A stretch of DNA of 64,000 nt from Caprimulgus europaeus (taxonomy: Eukaryota > Chordata > Aves > Caprimulgiformes > Caprimulgidae), in the NCBI GenBank assembly GCA_907165065.1, contig OU015528.1, positions 42,523,515 through 42,587,514 of the forward strand, given 5' to 3'. The notes beneath the pieces are model-generated. The model made no database searches and had not been told where the DNA came from. It saw only the letters and a program-made list of their open reading frames with translations. This document shows positions 54,135 through 63,270 of this stretch, piece after piece. How positions within the stretch are numbered: the stretch's first letter is position 1; each line of letters opens with the position of its first letter. The translations under genes and the position numbers were made by a program.

Positions 54135-57100
54135 TGTATCAGTGTTAAATATATCCAGACAACAAATGAAGTATGATAAATATAATAAAATGTAGAGTCT
54201 GGTACCTTCATCGCACAGAAACAGATCCTTTACAAACATGGAACTAAATTTATCATTTGCTTTAATGTCATCATGATTCAGACTAATACTGCCATTTCCA
54301 CTGCCTTATTTTTTCCCTACCGATCTGAAGTCTGCAAACAGAACGACCTTATGCTGCCTGCAAGCTGGAAAGTTAGACAATAAGCTGTAAATAACAAAGG
54401 AAAAAAGCAGTTAGGGGTTAAAAAGAGTTAATATAATACAATACATTATTATAATACAAGCTAAATTTAGAGGGGAACTTGCAAAGCTTAGTTAATATCA
54501 CTAGTAAAACATTGTACCACATGAGAAGCTTGATTTTATTTTGCAGCTGTGATATAGAGTCTTTCACACTTGTAAACAAATTTCTAATTTACATGCTACA
54601 GAAACTTGAACACTACTAGACAGAAGCACCCACCTAGGGAAGGGTGCCAGGCTCAAGCAAAATGGAGCTTCTGCTGGTAGTTCAGACAAATGTTATCAGA
54701 AACCAGAGAAACTCTGCTGTGTTACACAGTATTAGCATGAATATGCAATTAAGATTCTAAAAGTACCTTAGCTTTGTTTCATTTCAGCCTGGTATTAAAA
54801 TTTATTAAAATGTTGCAAACTCTCCTTTAGACAACTACAATTTGCTTTAAAACTCTACAGGAGACCTTGAAAATTTGCTCAACTGACAAGAAAATTGAGT
54901 TGAGCTGCAAATTCATATGCAAAAAATTTAAAAAATAGGAACACAGGTTCCTGTTAATACCAATGTATTAAGGCATAAAAATGTTAATAAGGAGGGACAA
55001 TTTTCCCCCATATATGTGAATTTACAATCTTCAAAACACCTGCAGTGACTCATTAATTAAATCACAGCAAGCAGGGACTTCAGGGTGACCCACTGAAAAA
55101 GAATCTAATAATTGAATATATTTGTGTATATATATTTTTATACAATAAATTTACATATGTGTCCCTGTGTATATGTAATATGTCTATGTATATGTAAATA
55201 AAACTTGGTTTAAATTTCAATGGATGGAAGGAATGTTGCCTTTCAATATTTTCCTAAAGTGCAAGAAATTAATTCAGAACACCAAAGACACCAATTATTA
55301 CATGTTCTTAGGTTACAGAACCCAATAATAAGTGAATTTTATAGAACACAGAACAGTAAGAGCACATTGTTGGAATTTCTTAATTGCAGCCAAGGTCAGC
55401 AGAGATCTAGAGATCTGTCTTTAAGCCCACCTTGGAGTTAGAAGCTGTACCCAGACCTTAGCTCCGTGTTATAGCCCTTCAGGTAAGTGCTGTTGTCTTG
55501 GAATCCGACCATGAAGGCTAGGCAGCATCTCCACCCCCGTCCCTGTCATTGGGCATTTCAGACACTGCTGCTCCTTGCCTATATTCAAGGCTGCTCCAAG
55601 AACACTAAAGTTCTCCTCCCTTGCGCCCTTACAATGCTAACAGATTCATTTGTTCATCATTTTATTCAGTTATATAATCAGCACATAAAACAATCACACT
55701 GGATTTCAGAATGCCCCAGAGAATCTGCAAAGCTAGAGGCTGTTTCCTGATGTCCAAGAGGTAAAAGCATCAAATAAAGCTACGACTCTCAACAAAACTT
55801 TAAAAGGTTGTTGCAAGCCATGATGAGATGCTGAGCGGCTGATCACAGGAATCACAAGGTAAAAACACTTCCCTCTGCAAAAATATACTTGACACTCCCT
55901 TAGCCTGGGATTTTGCCTCATCCAGTATCATCACAGTCCTATTTCCCTTCCTCACGTGTTGTCATGGGTCACTTTCAGTGGAGAAAACCTCAGAACCTGA
56001 AGATGTGGCATTTTACTCATTTTCCTTAATTGCAAGTTATTTCTCCTTGTCAGCTTAGCAGTCACAGAATTGCAGTACTACAAGGGAAAACATCTGCTGT
56101 CACGCATGCAGTGTTACCGCTTGGGTGGATTTCTTCTCAGTAGATGAGAGGAAATGTTCTTGTTTAGACAAAAATATCAAATGGTTAGGAAATAAGGAGT
56201 TAGTAAAAGCTGTATACAAGGTTCATGCTTGAGAAACACAAGGGCGCAGAAGACTTAGCCACTAAGGAAATTCCACTGGACATTAAGTTACAATAATTTA
56301 GATCTGTTCATTTATGGTAAATCAGCCATTTTACTGTTGACCTACTTTGTATCAGCAATAATTTGTCACAGCGCATTCTTCAACTGCTACTGAAAGAAAG
56401 GTTGAAACCATACATTAAGAGCACAGTGTCAAAGCAACTGATGTTAATTATACCCTGCAATTCCTATGTTGATGAAATTGTTACTGCTAACCATTAATAC
56501 AGCATTTACTGTCTAAGCCCAGCTTGCTCTACCAACCCTTGAAAGCCACTGAATTAACATCCTGCTTCACAATGTTCACTTTATGCCACATTGGAATGTA
56601 AATCTGAAACATGTAAAAATAACCCCTGCTATTACACCAAGAATGTGTAAATACACATTCCTTTTTAGGAGAGCTATTTATCTCCAGTCTATACATGTTT
56701 CACTCTTTAAACCAAGAACAGCATTAATGTTCTTCAGTCAAGTGTCAGCTTTTGCCAATATAAACTATTTTCTCTAAAAATTATGGCACCAGGTAGAGGA
56801 AACTTGGGAAAATGTAGAGTGCTACTTGATTTATGAAAATTCAGAAATAAGCTTTACATAGATACACAAAAAAGAAAAGCAGTAATGTTTTTTATTTTAT
56901 TCATTGCTAACTTGTGCAATAACAAGATATCATATTCTCCCAGCATAAGTAACCAAGGTTAATTAGAAGGACACCTTATGCAGATTTACTGTACATGTTC
57001 AGTGACATCTGCTTAATTTGGTGACAGAAATGTTTACAAGCATCAGCACGAACCAACCGCTCCGGGAGCATTAACTGGATTCTTTATGGTTCGCACATCA

Positions 57101-59272
57101 GTAAACTGTTTTGTAAGGTCCTACTGCTGCAGTACAGCTCCCCCTCCTTCTAAATCATCTCTCAAGGTCCTCTTTTATGCATTTAAACTGAAGACAGTCG
57201 AGAGCATACAGGCTCAACAATATTTAGTCTTCAGAATTGTCATAATGAACTATGACATGAGACAGCACAACTTGATCTTCTGATCCAAGAAGATTCTTTT
57301 TAATGATGTACAGGAGAGACTTTTTTTATCCCATGAACTGATTCAATACGAGATAAAACAAAAATAGGTGCTGGTGGTAGTATTTTCACATCAGAAGAGT
57401 GCCTCAAATAGGTTATTTCCAAATTCTCACATAGACTCACAGAACAAACCAATAGTAAGAAAATCCTTTGGCACGATGGGATCATACAGATCCACCAGAA
57501 AATCTTTGCAGAGTCAGCAGAAAAGTAGAAAACTAGAATCAGCATTATTAGTCATTGAATAAAAGCCCTCACACACCTCTATTCAGACCTAAGAATGACC
57601 CTAAGATCTACAGGAAGAAAAAGATCATAGTCCAAATGGCTGCTTAAGCCAGATGTACCTCTCCAGAATAAGCAGGAAACAAACAAATGCTAAGAGAACA
57701 GAAGAACAAAGATTCTTACAGGATACATATAATACAACTCTCTTTAGGGGAATCACTGTTACCGAACATGAAATACAAAAGTAAACTCAAGTGCATAGGA
57801 CCTGATATCACACATAGCAAAGTGGAGGAACATGCTGTGAGAAAAAGGAACATTTGCTCACCTGGCATTAACTAGTAGGCAACTGTACACTTTATAAAGA
57901 CATTCATTGAATGGTCAACAAGTCTTAGCAGACTGGTCCATCAGTCTAAGAAGAGCTGTAAACATGAAAGCTGCATACAGCCAAGCCTGCCCTCAGAACA
58001 TCAACAGAACAACAGGATTATTTAGTGCTTCACAAGGAAAGTCCAACTAATTTAACTAATGTGCACTGGGCAAGCAGGTCTTGAATGTGCTCTCTCATCT
58101 CTAATATTTGCATTAAAATAAAAGCCTTGCTGGTTTCATAATGGCACCTTAAACAAAATTCAAAAGAAACAAGCATTTAGCTTAGTGCACTGTTTGTTCT
58201 ACCTGCACCAAAACATAGGATTGGCAACAGCCTCCTCTTGCCGACATACTCCATTCTCTCAGGAGTCCCTCCTATGCCCTGCTGCCACAGCATGCTAAGT
58301 ACTTTCAAAATCAGACAAAGGCACACTGTGTGCACATTGGGTATATTTAAATTCTAGTTGGAAGAAATCCCAACAACTCTGAGTACACAGGTTGTACTCG
58401 TTACAGCTGCAGTTAAAAATTATGCCATGAATGAAAGCACCCTACTGTAAAAGGACTAAAATGTTAACCATCTCAGGGAGCAGGCTCATTCTTGGTTCAG
58501 TGTCACATGCCAGCCTCGCAGATGGAATACTTGCTGCCTCACAAAGCTATGCTTAACTTATCAAAAAGAAAGCACCAACAGCTAATGCTTTCATAATCTG
58601 CACAGCGCATGTCAAAGACCAACTATACAGCCACCCTTCCTGATGCTGTTCTTAGTGTGCCACAGAAGATACTATGGGCAGCATCACAATATACCAAGCA
58701 CAGCTCAATCAGCAGCAAGCTTCATTAAAGTTTAATATAGCTTTACAGGAAGCCAAGCTCAGTGTTTTTCTTTCTATTTGGATATACTTATGCTGTCTGC
58801 AGACATGTAACACACAAGAAATGTCTTTGAGTAGTACTCCTACCTCCTACTACTTCTAATCTCTTGCTTAAAGACTTCACTTGAAAGTGCTGTCTTAGAA
58901 GGAGTGCAAATTTTAAGGTATCAAGATGTGAACCTAAACTTTTGACTGTATGCAGTAGTAGTACTGGTACTGTAAAGCAAGCTCATTCTGAAGCTTTGGC
59001 AATAGATCTGTTATTGCCAGATCCAGATACTAAGCAAGCTCTTTAAAGTTCACTGCTTCAGGAACACTTATGCTTCCACCAGTCTATGTCAGAAAGTCTC
59101 AATACTGGAGAAGCTCCAGCACTTTAAAGTGCTGAATGTTGACATACATATGCAGATCACAGTAAAAATAGCATGAAAGCTGAACTTTCAAAAAAGTGTG
59201 AAAGAAATTGGTAAAAAACAATAGACTGTTCAGTCTTACATTTTGCTTATCTATAATCAGTTATATGACAGG

Positions 59273-60240
59273 TCAGAAGAAAAAGATTTGAATTGGATAT
59301 ACAACACTACTATCATGACATTGTAAATTATAGTTGAGCAGGAGCTGCCACAACACATGGCAAGTCTGAAGTTCAGTTCTATCCATAGCTAGCAAGCTTA
59401 GTTGGCAAGTAATGACTGTTTCTTTTCCTGCAGAGCAACAGCAGCATTTTTCGCAACTGAAGCGACCAAGTTGGGTAGGCCTTTTATTAAACACTCACAG
59501 AACAAAGTACACAGAAGATGAGGAACAGAAAGCTCTTGAGTTTTACTCCAGCACATTAGCAAGTGTAAATAAAGTGGCAAGGAATTTCTCTCAAGTGTAA
59601 CTAACCACTGTGCTGCATACAAATGACATTAGTGTGGTGCTTAAGTGAATCACATCTCCACATCATCCATTAACTTTGAATACATATATAAGTATGGGCT
59701 TCTCACTTTGCCTCAACCAACCTTTTAAATTTGGGAAAAAAGATCTACATACCTTTTGTTGAATTCCATCTTAATGATTTTTAAAGTGAAAGTCTTGCAT
59801 CTGAAGAAAGCAAAAGGCGAGCAACCTTTCTGTAGAGTGGTTAACCTGCCCTTAAGGCTAAAGGGACACTCATCCCAGAAACTCTTATTGAGCAGGCAAT
59901 CCATCAGGGAACAACTGAGAACTTGTGAGCAAGTACATCAAAATGGACATTTAGGTTTGCTATATCCTTCATCAGGAAGCCAAGTAAGCTTTGATCCTCT
60001 GGATTTAGTCATCTTTGGCAGACGTTATTTCTGTACCTTTTCCTCATATCCTGGAATTACTGGCCCTGGAGTTATTTCCACATTGACCGATTTTAAAAGG
60101 CTTAAAGTGACATGTACATCATTGTGTTCCCCTAAACTTCCCAAGGATTTATGTAAGAGGTCTTCATTAATCCATGTCTGTACCAAGTGTTCCTGAGCAT
60201 CAGGGTGCCATTGATGTTCTTAAGCCTTTATACTACCTAT
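59273..60240. other. Stretch with open frames on both strands just past the BTG1 poly(A) signal; identity unknown
   Basis: On the plus strand 59756-60196 is open for 146 codons (first codon TTG, first ATG six codons in), and 59412-59600 is open for 62 codons. A splice-acceptor-like CTTTTCCTGCAG at 59429-59440 lies just inside the start of the latter. On the minus strand one frame is open for 61 codons (about 60028-60219). Another frame runs through 59398-59622 with an Ala/Gln/Leu-rich segment. The minus frames are interrupted by stops. I do not recognise a protein family in any of them. It may be a decayed coding remnant, an unannotated exon, an extended BTG1 3' UTR, or chance. Confidence 0.25.
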
Positions 60241-60309
60241 TTCATTTCTACTGTGAGACAAAAATAGTTTAACTGATCCTATGTAATCACGACAAGAGAT
60301 TAATTAAAA

Positions 60310-61230
60310 TGCCAAGATAGGAAACAATTTATTATAGAGAGAAGAAAAATTTCTCATCCAAAATATAGAAATCTGTACAACTTTGCCACAATCAATATAC
60401 ATGAACTGTACAAATTTACACCAGTTCATAATTTACCAAATAAAAGATGACTAACAAAGTTCACAAAATAGATGGTGGTTTGTGGAAAAGACTTTTACCC
60501 AATTAAGAACAAGGAAATTACAAACCAGACCTCCACTTTCTAAAAATAAGAAGTTTACTCAGTCTTAGAAAACTACAAGCTAGCAAATGTACAGATAGCT
60601 GGCTGGTGCTAACACCACAGTTCAGACAGTGTCTTTATATGGTCTTTTTAAAGCCTGTTGCCATGGCAGGTTCTGATCACTTGCTACTTTTGAGGCCAAT
60701 GTAAGGATCTGACCACTTCCCCAGGTCATACTTACTGGTTTATCTTATGTACATTTATACATATTTGTAAGTGCTAGGTAAAAGTCTGAAAAATAAAATT
60801 TCCAGTACTATGGTGTTTATAACAGTAAGTCTTGTTATTGAGCTGCCAAAAATGTTAACAATTAATAAATGTAATAGTGCAAATTTACTCCGCAAGACCT
60901 ACTGCAGAGAATCACTTTATAAATACAGCTAGATTGGGGTTGAAAATTGGTGTAGAAATTAAGTAAGATGTCTTGGAGAAAGTGACCCTTCCTAGATCTT
61001 CTTCACTCCCTAGCAAGTTGCAATCATATTGACTCACAGGCTATTAAATCAATGAAAGGTACTGTCCAAACTATGGCACTGTCACTTTAAAGTATACCAC
61101 TCTACTGTGTGCCAGATCTTCACAGCTGTGACATGGTTTAAATTCCATATTCCATCCCCAGAGGTGCCCACCCAAAGTAAAAACCAAATTTATCCATCCA
61201 TTTTAAGGTGATCCATCCACAGACTATATC
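60310..61230 (-). other. BTG1: BTG1 3' untranslated region (inferred)
   Basis: This runs from the TAA stop at 61231-61233 to an estimated cleavage point about 15-20 bases past the only AATAAA found between the stop and 60 kb. The resulting ~0.9 kb 3' UTR fits the short, roughly 1.8 kb BTG1 mRNA known in mammals. On the minus strand it carries four AUUUA pentamers (plus positions 60866-60870, 60920-60924, 61045-61049, 61139-61143) and one UGUANAUA Pumilio-type site (60746-60753). BTG1 mRNA is short-lived, so such instability elements are expected, but their use here is inferred. A longer isoform reaching further downstream cannot be excluded; another minus-strand AATAAA lies at 59483-59488. 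Confidence 0.7.
60328..60333 (-). terminator. BTG1: Poly(A) signal AATAAA for BTG1
   Basis: The plus strand reads TTTATT, so the minus strand carries the canonical AATAAA. It is the first such hexamer after the BTG1 stop codon, about 900 bases downstream. Cleavage would be expected 10-30 bases further on, near 60300-60318. Confidence 0.7.
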
Positions 61231-62830
61231 TTAACCTGATACAGTCATCATATTGTAGCTTTTGGATGGGCTAGTTCTGCCCAAGAGAAGTTCCTCCTTA
61301 CAGCTTATTCTGCTGTCTACCATTTGCATGTTGGTGTTATTTTGGCTACCTCCAGCTGGAGCAGCTTCATACAGCACACAGATCGAGCCATCCTCTCCAA
61401 TACGATAGGACACTTCATACGGGTCAACCCATAGAGTGAGTTCGCTTGGAAGAAGCTGGAACAGTTCCTGACTGCTCAATCCAATCCGCTGTGCTGCCTG
61501 TCCAATGAGGGGATCCATTTTATGGTTGATGCGGATACATCGGTAACCTGATCCCTTGCATGGCTTTTCTGGGAACCAGTGGTGTTTATAATGTTCTATA
61601 AAATGAAGAAAAAAAAAATTATCCTCCTTAATTCTCTATTGAAAAAGATGTACAGTGATCATTGCTCTCTTGCAAACTTCACACTTCAAGATGTTGAAAA
61701 GCAGATTAATTTAGAATCAAGTGACCTGAATAATCATTATAGTCTTTATTTTTGCTGATGATTTACATAAGTGCAGTGCCCCTTGGGAAGTACTCATGTC
61801 CAAAGTTACTGCCTTGTGCTACCATATACAGATAATGATGTTTGCCACCTGGAAGGAGTGAAATACAACTTCCTGGCATTCACAGAAACAAATGTAAAAA
61901 TACAGAAGTGGTTACATACATAGCAGAAAATAGCACTTCAAAACTCCACGAACCAAGAAGGAAAAAAAGCACCTTTCCAGCATTCTCTTGAGATCCCACT
62001 CAGGCTTAGTTCCTCTCATTCTAAAAGCAGCCAAAACAACTTGAGAAGGTGCTGGGCAGCACATACCGACTGACTCGAGCTCTATTATTTCACCACTGCT
62101 CTTCCCAGGGAGAGATACCAACGACTTCACTTACCTTCGGAGTAGTATCCCACTCAAAACCCTACCGGTCCGAGGCTATTTGTAGCCACTACCAGGCACA
62201 CCGGGACACGGTCTCGAGATTACCAAAGCCACAGGGCACCAAAGAAAAACCCCCGGGATTTGATCCTGAGCGGGGCTGTTGGGCAGCTATCAGATGCTGC
62301 CAGAAGAAATGGGAACTGAGACTCATCGTCCACCGCTCAGTTTTACTTGACGAAAAAGCAACTCCGGAGCGTTTTTCTTTCTGGAAACCGGGCGGTTCGG
62401 GCCCTTGGAGCGGAGCCCGAGCTGCTCCGAAAGCTTTTGTCTACGGAGCCCCGGGGCGGGGGGGTGGGCGCCTGCGCGACACCCGAGCCCCTTTTGTGTA
62501 CAGCCCGCTCCCACCGCCTCCGCGGCGGCTCCTGTCCCTCGGAGGGACCGCTCTCCCCCTTCCCCGCTCTCCGGCCGCCCGTTGGGCGCGCTGTCGCGGC
62601 CGGAGGTGCCGCCCACACCCCCGCCGGGTGGCGGTGGGCGGGGGGGGGGGAGCGACTCCCGCCGCGCCCGCGCCGCCCTCACCTGCCAGCAGCTCCTGCA
62701 GGCTCTGGCTGAAGGTCTGCAGCTGCCGCTCGTTCATCAGCCCCTTGGTCCGCAGGAACTTGGAGATGAAGCTCACAGCCGCGGCGATCTCGCGTATCAT
62801 GCTGGCCCGGGTGTACAGGGCGGGATGCAT
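61231..62830 (-). CDS. BTG1: BTG1 anti-proliferation factor, two coding exons: join(61231..61595, 62683..62830) on the complement
   Basis: The spliced product is 170 residues, close to the 171 of human BTG1, and begins [10 protein letters not shown]. Exon 1 supplies residues 1-49 plus one base of codon 50. It ends at 62683 with the donor GT at 62682-62681, and exon 2 starts at 61595 after the acceptor AG at 61597-61596. Codon 50 is split and restores Glu. The APRO domain spans about residues 9-126. Box A is residues 50-75 (start [12 protein letters not shown]) and box B about 98-119 ([20 protein letters not shown]). Tyr67, Trp105 and Asp107 appear to correspond to BTG2 residues needed to bind the CNOT7/CNOT8 deadenylases. 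LxxLL motifs lie at 44-48 and 94-98, and a Ser-Pro kinase site at 158-159. BTG/Tob proteins slow the cell cycle by recruiting CCR4-NOT and act as transcriptional cofactors (PRMT1, nuclear receptors). BTG2 is excluded by the N-terminus. The reading frame is intact. Confidence 0.98.
61596..62682 (-). other. BTG1: BTG1 intron 1 (only intron in the coding region)
   Basis: On the minus strand the intron opens with GTGAGG, directly after the last base of exon 1, and closes with a pyrimidine-rich run followed by TTTTATAG. It is 1,087 bases long and in phase 1, which preserves the box A reading frame. The first ~500 bases after the donor are extremely GC-rich and belong to the CpG island. The last ~500 are AT-rich and plain. 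A plus-strand run of 11 G lies at 62640-62650, about 30 bases inside the intron. Long open frames on either strand here follow from low stop-codon frequency in GC-rich DNA and are not genes. Confidence 0.95.
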
Positions 62831-62940
62831 GGAGGCGGCGGCGGCGGGCGGCAGCCAGCTCTCCGGGGCAGCCGGCGCTGGGACGGGACGGGGCGCAGGG
62901 CGAGCGGCGCGGAGCAGGACGGGCCAGGGCAGGCGCGGCT

Positions 62941-63078
62941 CTAACTGGGAGCGGAGCGGGCGACGGGACCCAGCTCACATCCCAGGGGCGGCAGCCTCCG
63001 CCTCCTCTTCCTGCGGCACGGGGGGGCCGGCGGCAGCGGCGGCAGCAGCAGCGGCGGCCGCAGCAGCGCACCCCGCAT
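62941..63078 (-). promoter_or_regulatory. Upstream open reading frame in the BTG1 leader (45 codons)
   Basis: On the minus strand an ATG at 63078-63076 with G at -3 opens a 45-codon frame that ends in TAG at 62943-62941, 110 bases before the BTG1 start. The encoded peptide is low-complexity: proline/leucine-rich at first, then an Arg/Lys cluster, so it is unlikely to be a functional protein. Its start context is better than that of BTG1 itself, so it could reduce or condition BTG1 translation. It matters only if transcription begins upstream of 63078, as the TATA position predicts. Confidence 0.4.
62975..62980 (-). promoter_or_regulatory. Minimal upstream ORF (ATG immediately followed by TGA)
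   Basis: On the minus strand ATG at 62980-62978 is followed directly by TGA at 62977-62975. Start-stop elements of this kind can stall or recycle ribosomes. This one lies inside the longer upstream ORF in a different frame, 147 bases before the BTG1 ATG. Function is inferred only from layout. Confidence 0.35.
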
Positions 63079-63123
63079 CTCCTGCTGCGAGGGGCGAAGG
63101 GAGCTGGCCGCCCCGCGCCGCTT

Positions 63124-63129
63124 CTTATA
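63124..63129 (-). promoter_or_regulatory. BTG1: TATA box of BTG1
   Basis: The minus strand reads GGCTATAAGAAGC, a good TATA-type element, in otherwise GC-rich DNA. A start site about 30 bases downstream would fall near 63099, giving a short 5' UTR. A CCAAT box sits about 50 bases further upstream, the usual spacing for an inducible early-response promoter. Confidence 0.65.
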
Positions 63130-63177
63130 GCCACTGGCGGGCGGAAGTGGCGTCGCGGCGGCGGGGGCGCGCCGCCA

Positions 63178-63182
63178 CCAAT
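63178..63182 (+). promoter_or_regulatory. BTG1: CCAAT box (NF-Y type) upstream of BTG1
   Basis: CCAAT occurs on the plus strand (ATTGG on the BTG1 strand) about 50 bases upstream of the TATA box and 80 upstream of the predicted start site. NF-Y works in either orientation at this distance. Binding is inferred from sequence and position only. Confidence 0.5.
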
Positions 63183-63240
63183 CGAGCGATCGCACCATTG
63201 TGACGACAGGCGGCGAGGCGGGGCCGGCGGCGGGGAGGGT

Positions 63241-63268
63241 GATGTAATTGATTGTAAACAAATAGAGC
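63241..63268 (-). promoter_or_regulatory. BTG1: AT-rich patch with forkhead and homeodomain-like motifs in the BTG1 promoter
   Basis: A 25-base AT-rich island interrupts the GC-rich promoter about 140-165 bases upstream of the predicted start. On the minus strand it contains TTGTTTAC (plus GTAAACAA at 63254-63261), a FOXO/forkhead core, followed by a TCAATTA homeodomain-like site. BTG1 has been reported as a FOXO3 target in erythroid cells, so the forkhead site is a plausible functional element. Use in this species is inferred. Confidence 0.45.
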
Positions 63269-63270
63269 CG

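Larger units (their letters stand above)
45837..59272. other. Intergenic region downstream of BTG1, no gene recognised
   Basis: AT-rich sequence holding the TA run at 47190-47203, the T/G tracts at 47.4 and 52.5 kb, the 54.1 kb perfect hairpin and an AT/TG-rich low-complexity patch at about 55110-55205. A long BTG1 3' UTR isoform could reach into the right part (minus-strand AATAAA hexamers occur near 59483 and in the 56.89-56.90 kb T/A-rich patch), but I see no direct evidence. Confidence 0.55.
62831..63099 (-). other. BTG1: BTG1 5' untranslated region (inferred from the TATA box)
   Basis: The region between the BTG1 ATG and a start site placed about 30 bases downstream of the TATA box is about 270 bases and very GC-rich, with CTG/CCG/GCC triplet runs. 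No splice sites are needed to link it to exon 1. The main ATG context is TCC-ATG-C, lacking both the -3 purine and the +4 G, so it is weak by Kozak rules. Two upstream ATGs precede it (described separately). Confidence 0.6.

Noticed and set aside
56060-56090. CACAGAATTGCAG resembling a CR1 tail
   Set aside because: No repeated octamers and no CR1 3' UTR follow. Chance similarity.
62049-63203. 384-codon plus-strand open frame antisense to BTG1
   Set aside because: It overlaps BTG1 exon 1, the leader and the intron in a CpG island where stop codons are rare, and the product is Ala/Gly/Arg/Pro-rich low complexity.
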